The notes below the pieces were generated by a model. The model was not told where the DNA came from. It worked only from the letters and a program-made list of their open reading frames with translations, and ran no database searches. A stretch of 33,152 nucleotides of DNA from contig CALWRE010000007.1 in NCBI GenBank assembly GCA_944383835.1, positions 1 through 33,152 of the forward strand, given 5' to 3'. Source of the DNA: an uncultured Lachnospiraceae bacterium. GTDB taxonomy: Bacteria > Bacillota > Clostridia > Lachnospirales > Lachnospiraceae. A program made the position numbers and the translations under genes. Shown piece after piece: positions 30,289 to 33,152 of the stretch; positions within the stretch are counted from its first letter, which is position 1, and each line of letters opens with the position of its first letter.

Positions 30289-31626
30289 CTATCTATCCTT
30301 TTCCGCATAAGGGCGGACGCTGCGGCGGTACACGGGAACCAGCAGGGCGCAGGCGCCGATCCAGGCGACGGGGGTTGCCAGGCAGATACCGGTATATCCG
30401 ATGAAGCTGGGAAGAATCAGGGTTGTCCCCACGCGGGCAAAAAGTTCGATAATACAGGCCAGAAAGGGAACCAGGCTGTTTCCCATGCTCTGAATGGAGG
30501 AGCGGTAGATGGAAAGAACGCCCAAAAGCAAGTAGAACGGAGCCACCGACAGCAGGTACTGGTCGGAATACAGCTGAATTTCTGCCGTGGGTTCGTTGAC
30601 AAACAGGGGAACGACCAGGCTCCTGCCCAGAAGAATCAGGGCACACATGACCACATTGGCGATGCTGGTCTGGAGCAGGCAGGCGGCCGCCCCTTTTCGG
30701 ATCCTTCCGCCCAGCCCAGCCCCGTAGTTTTGGGCCACATAATTGGATACGGCGATTCCCATCGCGTTATTAACCAGGACGGAAAGCTGGTCGACTTTCG
30801 TAGCTGCCGTATAGCCGGCGATGCAGTCCGGCCCCAGGGCGTTGACGGCCCCCTGCATTGCCAGCTGCCCGATGCACATAACAGACATTTGAAATCCCAT
30901 CGGGAAACCGATCTGCAGATGCCGCCGGACGGTGCCGGAGGAGAGGTGAAAATCCTCTGCACGAAGGCGGAGAACCGAAAATTTCTTCAAACCGATGCAG
31001 ACGCTTAAAACGGCGGACAAAAGCTGGCTCAGCACGGTGGCCCAGGCCGCGCCCGCTACTCCCATCTCGAAGGGGACGATAAAGACATAGTCGAGGACGA
31101 TGTTCAAAAGAGAGGAAAACACCAGAGCAGCTAACGGCGTCCGGCTGTCCCCCAGGGCTCTCAGGATATTGGAAATCATATTGTAAAAGACCGTCGCCCC
31201 GGTGCCCAGCAGGATGGCGATCATATAGTCATAGGCCATATCGTAGATTTCCGCCGGGGTATTCAGCCAGTGCAGAATCGGATGGGCCAGGCAGCAGCTT
31301 AAGATGGTAATCCCAACGGAAAAGAAGACCGAAAGCAGGGTGGAGGCGGCGACGCTGCTTCGCATCCCGCCCTCGCTTCTCTGTCCGAACTGGTGTCCCA
31401 GGCAGATCCCGAAGCCGCCGGTGATTCCCTGGATAAAGCATAGAACCAGATAGATAATCGTTGTGGTGGAACCTACCGCCGCCAGTGCGTCCGCCCCCAG
31501 CGTCTGGCCGACGATAATGGTATCGGCGAGGGTATAAAAAAGCTGGAATAGATTTCCCCCGATTACCGGAAGGGCAAAAATCAAAATAGCCGAAAAAGGC
31601 TTTCCTTTGGTCAGATCCTGTGCCAT
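30289..31626 (-). CDS. MATE family efflux transporter (second copy in the window)
   Basis: A 445-residue protein with about 12 membrane helices and MATE hallmarks: PFSAILIFALPVIGGNLFQLFYTLADTI-like start, VGQTLGADALAAVGSTTTI, QGITGGFGICLGHQFGQR, and the half-repeat GFPMGFQMSVMCIGQLAMQ. It is only distantly like the MATE at 8799-10184 (different N-terminus and loops). ATG 31626 has AGGAGAG upstream. It diverges from an AraC-type regulator, with phased repeats in the 191-base gap, so it is probably that regulator's target. The substrate is unknown. No clear terminator follows; the 176-base gap to the lipoprotein start (30113-30288) is AT-rich with an A8/T8 tract but no firm promoter. Confidence 0.92.
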   Translation of the reverse strand: MAQDLTKGKPFSAILIFALPVIGGNLFQLFYTLADTIIVGQTLGADALAAVGSTTTIIYLVLCFIQGITGGFGICLGHQFGQRSEGGMRSSVAASTLLSVFFSVGITILSCCLAHPILHWLNTPAEIYDMAYDYMIAILLGTGATVFYNMISNILRALGDSRTPLAALVFSSLLNIVLDYVFIVPFEMGVAGAAWATVLSQLLSAVLSVCIGLKKFSVLRLRAEDFHLSSGTVRRHLQIGFPMGFQMSVMCIGQLAMQGAVNALGPDCIAGYTAATKVDQLSVLVNNAMGIAVSNYVAQNYGAGLGGRIRKGAAACLLQTSIANVVMCALILLGRSLVVPLFVNEPTAEIQLYSDQYLLSVAPFYLLLGVLSIYRSSIQSMGNSLVPFLACIIELFARVGTTLILPSFIGYTGICLATPVAWIGACALLVPVYRRSVRPYAEKDR

Positions 31627-31655
31627 GGTGCAAACTCTCCTGTTTTTATAATTTT

Positions 31656-31684
31656 CCTATAATTTTCTTCCTGTTTTTCTGCAA
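31656..31684 (-). promoter_or_regulatory. Possible promoter of the second MATE gene
   Basis: On the minus strand: TTGCAG (31684-31679), 17 bases, TATAGG (31661-31656). It starts 9 bases from the CAATGAT repeats, which would lie just upstream of this -35. Confidence 0.5.
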
Positions 31685-31692
31685 AGTTACCG

Positions 31693-31722
31693 CAATGATA
31701 CGGCAATGATGACTGCAATGAT
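31693..31722. promoter_or_regulatory. Three phased CAATGAT repeats between MATE and araC
   Basis: CAATGAT occurs at 31693-31699, 31704-31710 and 31716-31722, that is with 11- and 12-base periodicity (one helical turn), each preceded by G. They lie between the two divergent promoters, a typical place for direct-repeat operators of AraC-family regulators. Binding is inferred. Confidence 0.55.
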
Positions 31723-31735
31723 TTTCTATATAATG

Positions 31736-31764
31736 TTGAGAAAACCGCCGGTCCGCGCTATACT
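31736..31764 (+). promoter_or_regulatory. Sigma-A promoter of the araC-type regulator
   Basis: TTGAGA (31736-31741), 17 bases, TATACT (31759-31764). Leader of about 47 bases with ACAAGGAGGAC before ATG 31818. Confidence 0.75.
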
Positions 31765-31817
31765 AAAGGCGAGGTGCAGGTCGCAGCGGCCGGGCTTTTC
31801 ACAAGGAGGACTTTACC

Positions 31818-32708
31818 ATGCGCTATATCACCATTGAAACCGATGAAAACCAAAAGGAAACCTCGCCCCACGGTTCCGTGGAATTTCCCATGGAAATTCA
31901 CCACGATCACCTGTATGAATTTTCCGACCGCTATATCGGCTGCCATTGGCATGATGAGCTGGAAATCCCCGTGGTTGTGCAGGGAAAGATCCGATACAGG
32001 CTCCAGGATAAGAGCATCGATCTGCAGGAAGGCGAAGGAATTGTGATCAATTCCCGCATTCCCCATTCGGCTGCCCCCATCGGACAGGAGGAGCCTGTTC
32101 TTCTCACGGTCATCTTCCACCCGGCCTTCCTCTATGGAACTCCCTCCAACGCGATTTACCAGAAACTGATTCGGCCCTACCTGTCCTCCCCCGGTTTATC
32201 CGGCATCCTCCTAGACCGCTTACAGGTGCAGAGGATGGGACAGATCGATTCCCTCTATCAGTCTGCCTCCTTTGGTTTTGAGTTGGAAATACAAAGCCTG
32301 CTGACTCACCTGTTTTATGAGCTTCTCTCCTGCCGCCAGTCCTTCCTGGAGGAAAGGCCGAAGCAGGGCGAGGAATCCCTCTCCCGCCTCCAGCTTCTGC
32401 TGGACGCCATCCATCAGAATTACGCCTCCCCTCTGTCTCTGTCCGAGCTGGCTGCCCGGATCTGCGTTTCACGGGAAAGTTGCTGCCGTTTTTTCAAAAA
32501 AATGACGGGAAAGACCATCTTTCAGTATCTGGAGGACTACCGCGTTTCCCAGGGGGCCCTCCTTCTGCAGGACGACCGCTATTCCATTACCCAGATTGCC
32601 TATCAGGTCGGTTTTGGCAATCCAGGCCGTTTCGCCGCCGCCTTTGCGGGACGGATGGGCTGCACGCCCCGGCAATACCGTCAGAAGCTAAGCCAAAGGA
32701 AGGGATAG
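31818..32708 (+). CDS. AraC-family transcriptional regulator with N-terminal cupin domain
   Basis: A 296-residue regulator. Residues ~30-110 form a cupin-type sensor (CHWHDELEIPVVVQGKIRYRL, EGIVINSRIPHSA). Residues ~195-292 are the double helix-turn-helix: LSLSELAARICVSRESCCRFFKKMTGKT (first HTH) and SITQIAYQVGFGNPGRFAAAFAGRMGCTPRQYR (second HTH and signature). The layout is that of sugar- or antibiotic-responsive AraC activators in Firmicutes. It diverges from the MATE gene at 30289-31626 and probably controls it and itself through the CAATGAT repeats. ATG 31818 has AAGGAGGAC about 8 bases upstream. The ligand is unknown. Confidence 0.93.
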   Translation: MRYITIETDENQKETSPHGSVEFPMEIHHDHLYEFSDRYIGCHWHDELEIPVVVQGKIRYRLQDKSIDLQEGEGIVINSRIPHSAAPIGQEEPVLLTVIFHPAFLYGTPSNAIYQKLIRPYLSSPGLSGILLDRLQVQRMGQIDSLYQSASFGFELEIQSLLTHLFYELLSCRQSFLEERPKQGEESLSRLQLLLDAIHQNYASPLSLSELAARICVSRESCCRFFKKMTGKTIFQYLEDYRVSQGALLLQDDRYSITQIAYQVGFGNPGRFAAAFAGRMGCTPRQYRQKLSQRKG

Positions 32709-32751
32709 AAAACCAAGGAAGGTATAAAAGGCCAAAGGAAAGTATAGAAAA
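32693..32751 (+). repeat. Three imperfect tandem ~19-base repeats at the 3' end of the araC gene
   Basis: Units begin CCAAAGGAAGGGATAGAAAA (32693), CCAAGGAAGGTATAAAAGG (32713) and CCAAAGGAAAGTATAGAAAA (32732). The first contains the last codons and stop of the regulator; each copy carries a TAG or TAA at the matching place. It runs into the terminator stem. Confidence 0.8.
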
Positions 32752-32779
32752 TCCGGGTTTCTGATAAAACCCGGATTTT
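32748..32779. terminator. Bidirectional intrinsic terminator between araC and lon
   Basis: AAAATCCGGGTTT (32748-32760) and AAACCCGGATTTT (32767-32779) form a perfect 13-base-pair stem with a 6-base loop; the A/T ends supply a U-tract on both strands. It serves the regulator (plus) and lon (minus). Confidence 0.9.
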
Positions 32780-32849
32780 GCAAAATACTATACAGATATT
32801 GACGCATTTTATGCTATTATTTTGTCTGATTCTTTTTACGTTTTTATTT

Positions 32850-33152
32850 TTACTCTTTCAGGATTCCCGTCTTTTTGAGTACCTCCTGTACCGTGTGCAC
32901 CGGAATAATCTCCAGCCCGTCCTTTACCTCCTGGGGAACATCCTCCAGGTCTTCCTCGTTTTCCTGGGGAATCAGGACCGTATGTACGCCGGCCCGCAGA
33001 GCCGCCATCAGCTTTTCCGGAAGGTCGCCGATGGGCAGCACCAGGCCGCGCAGGGAAACCTCGCCGGTCATTGCCAGGGCGGGAGCAACGCTCTGCCCCG
33101 ATACCAGGGAGCAGATGGCTGTGGTCATCGTGATTCCGGCGGAGGGGCCGTC
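32850..33152 (-). CDS. lon: ATP-dependent protease Lon, C-terminal part, cut by the window edge
   Basis: About 100 C-terminal residues of LonA. The frame is open to the window edge and begins DGPSAGIT, which contains the catalytic serine of the Ser-Lys dyad; the lysine follows in GDLPEKLMAA, after the family block ALAMTGEVSLRGLVLPIG. The tail (IPQENEEDLEDVPQEVKDGLEIIPV) is also typical. Lon usually has GGLKEK where this protein has GDLPEK, a small local difference. The ATG at 33128 is inside the domain and not the start. It converges with the AraC gene on a bidirectional terminator. The 70 bases 32780-32849 are AT-rich and hold nothing I can name. Confidence 0.95.
   Translation of the reverse strand, partial: DGPSAGITMTTAICSLVSGQSVAPALAMTGEVSLRGLVLPIGDLPEKLMAALRAGVHTVLIPQENEEDLEDVPQEVKDGLEIIPVHTVQEVLKKTGILKE

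Overview
The window is a continuous piece of chromosome from an anaerobic, low-oxygen-adapted Firmicute, most likely a GC-rich member of the Lachnospiraceae/Clostridia. The main reasons are the gene set (a LexA/YneA-type SOS pair facing each other, a DUF896/YnzC protein, an FprA-type diiron flavoprotein, a glmS ribozyme, RNase E/G next to the TIGR03960/TIGR03936 radical-SAM pair), strong Shine-Dalgarno sites, and many sigma-A type promoters of the form TTGACA-N17-TATAAT. This assignment is inference from gene content, not a database match. Most of the window is core metabolism and genome maintenance. I see no prophage, insertion sequence, CRISPR array, tRNA or rRNA.

Plus strand, 1-14.0 kb: the C-terminal end of a FAD-dependent dehydrogenase, a patatin-like hydrolase and a DUF896 protein; then, behind its own promoter, miaB, a secreted C39-like peptidase, mutS, mutL and a MATE transporter (tRNA thiomethylation and mismatch repair). 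Next come a flavo-diiron protein behind a clear promoter, and a ribosome/NAD block: yhbY, a nadD-yqeK fusion, rsfS and yfcE.

14.0-16.1 kb is the one disrupted stretch. It holds a promoter, a seven-unit AGCA tetranucleotide run and a strong terminator. After these, a TetR-family gene is cut off after about 33 codons and joined out of frame to a surface protein that has lost its signal peptide and start codon. This is a deletion/recombination scar, or possibly an assembly collapse.

16.1-18.7 kb: lexA (minus) and a small LysM membrane protein of the YneA type (plus) diverge from an intergenic region with four LexA-box-like sites. Homoserine dehydrogenase follows behind a near-consensus promoter.

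18.8-21.8 kb (minus): an apparent operon ttcA - XerS-like tyrosine recombinase - azlC - azlD, with overlapping or nearly touching genes. Diverging from it is glmS, with a promoter, a 5' hairpin and a glmS self-cleaving ribozyme in its leader, and a strong terminator that lies inside the 3' coding end of the converging RNase E/G gene.

24.0-33.15 kb: minus-strand TIGR03960 radical SAM - TIGR03936 (DUF2344) - RNase E/G; a large lipoprotein combining BspA-like leucine-rich segments with two CAP-like segments; a second MATE transporter divergent from an AraC regulator with phased CAATGAT repeats between them; and the C-terminal end of Lon at the window edge. The most noteworthy items are the broken 14-16 kb locus, the multi-box SOS intergenic region, the terminator inside a coding sequence, and the unusual lipoprotein. 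I did not find a convincing novel multi-gene system.
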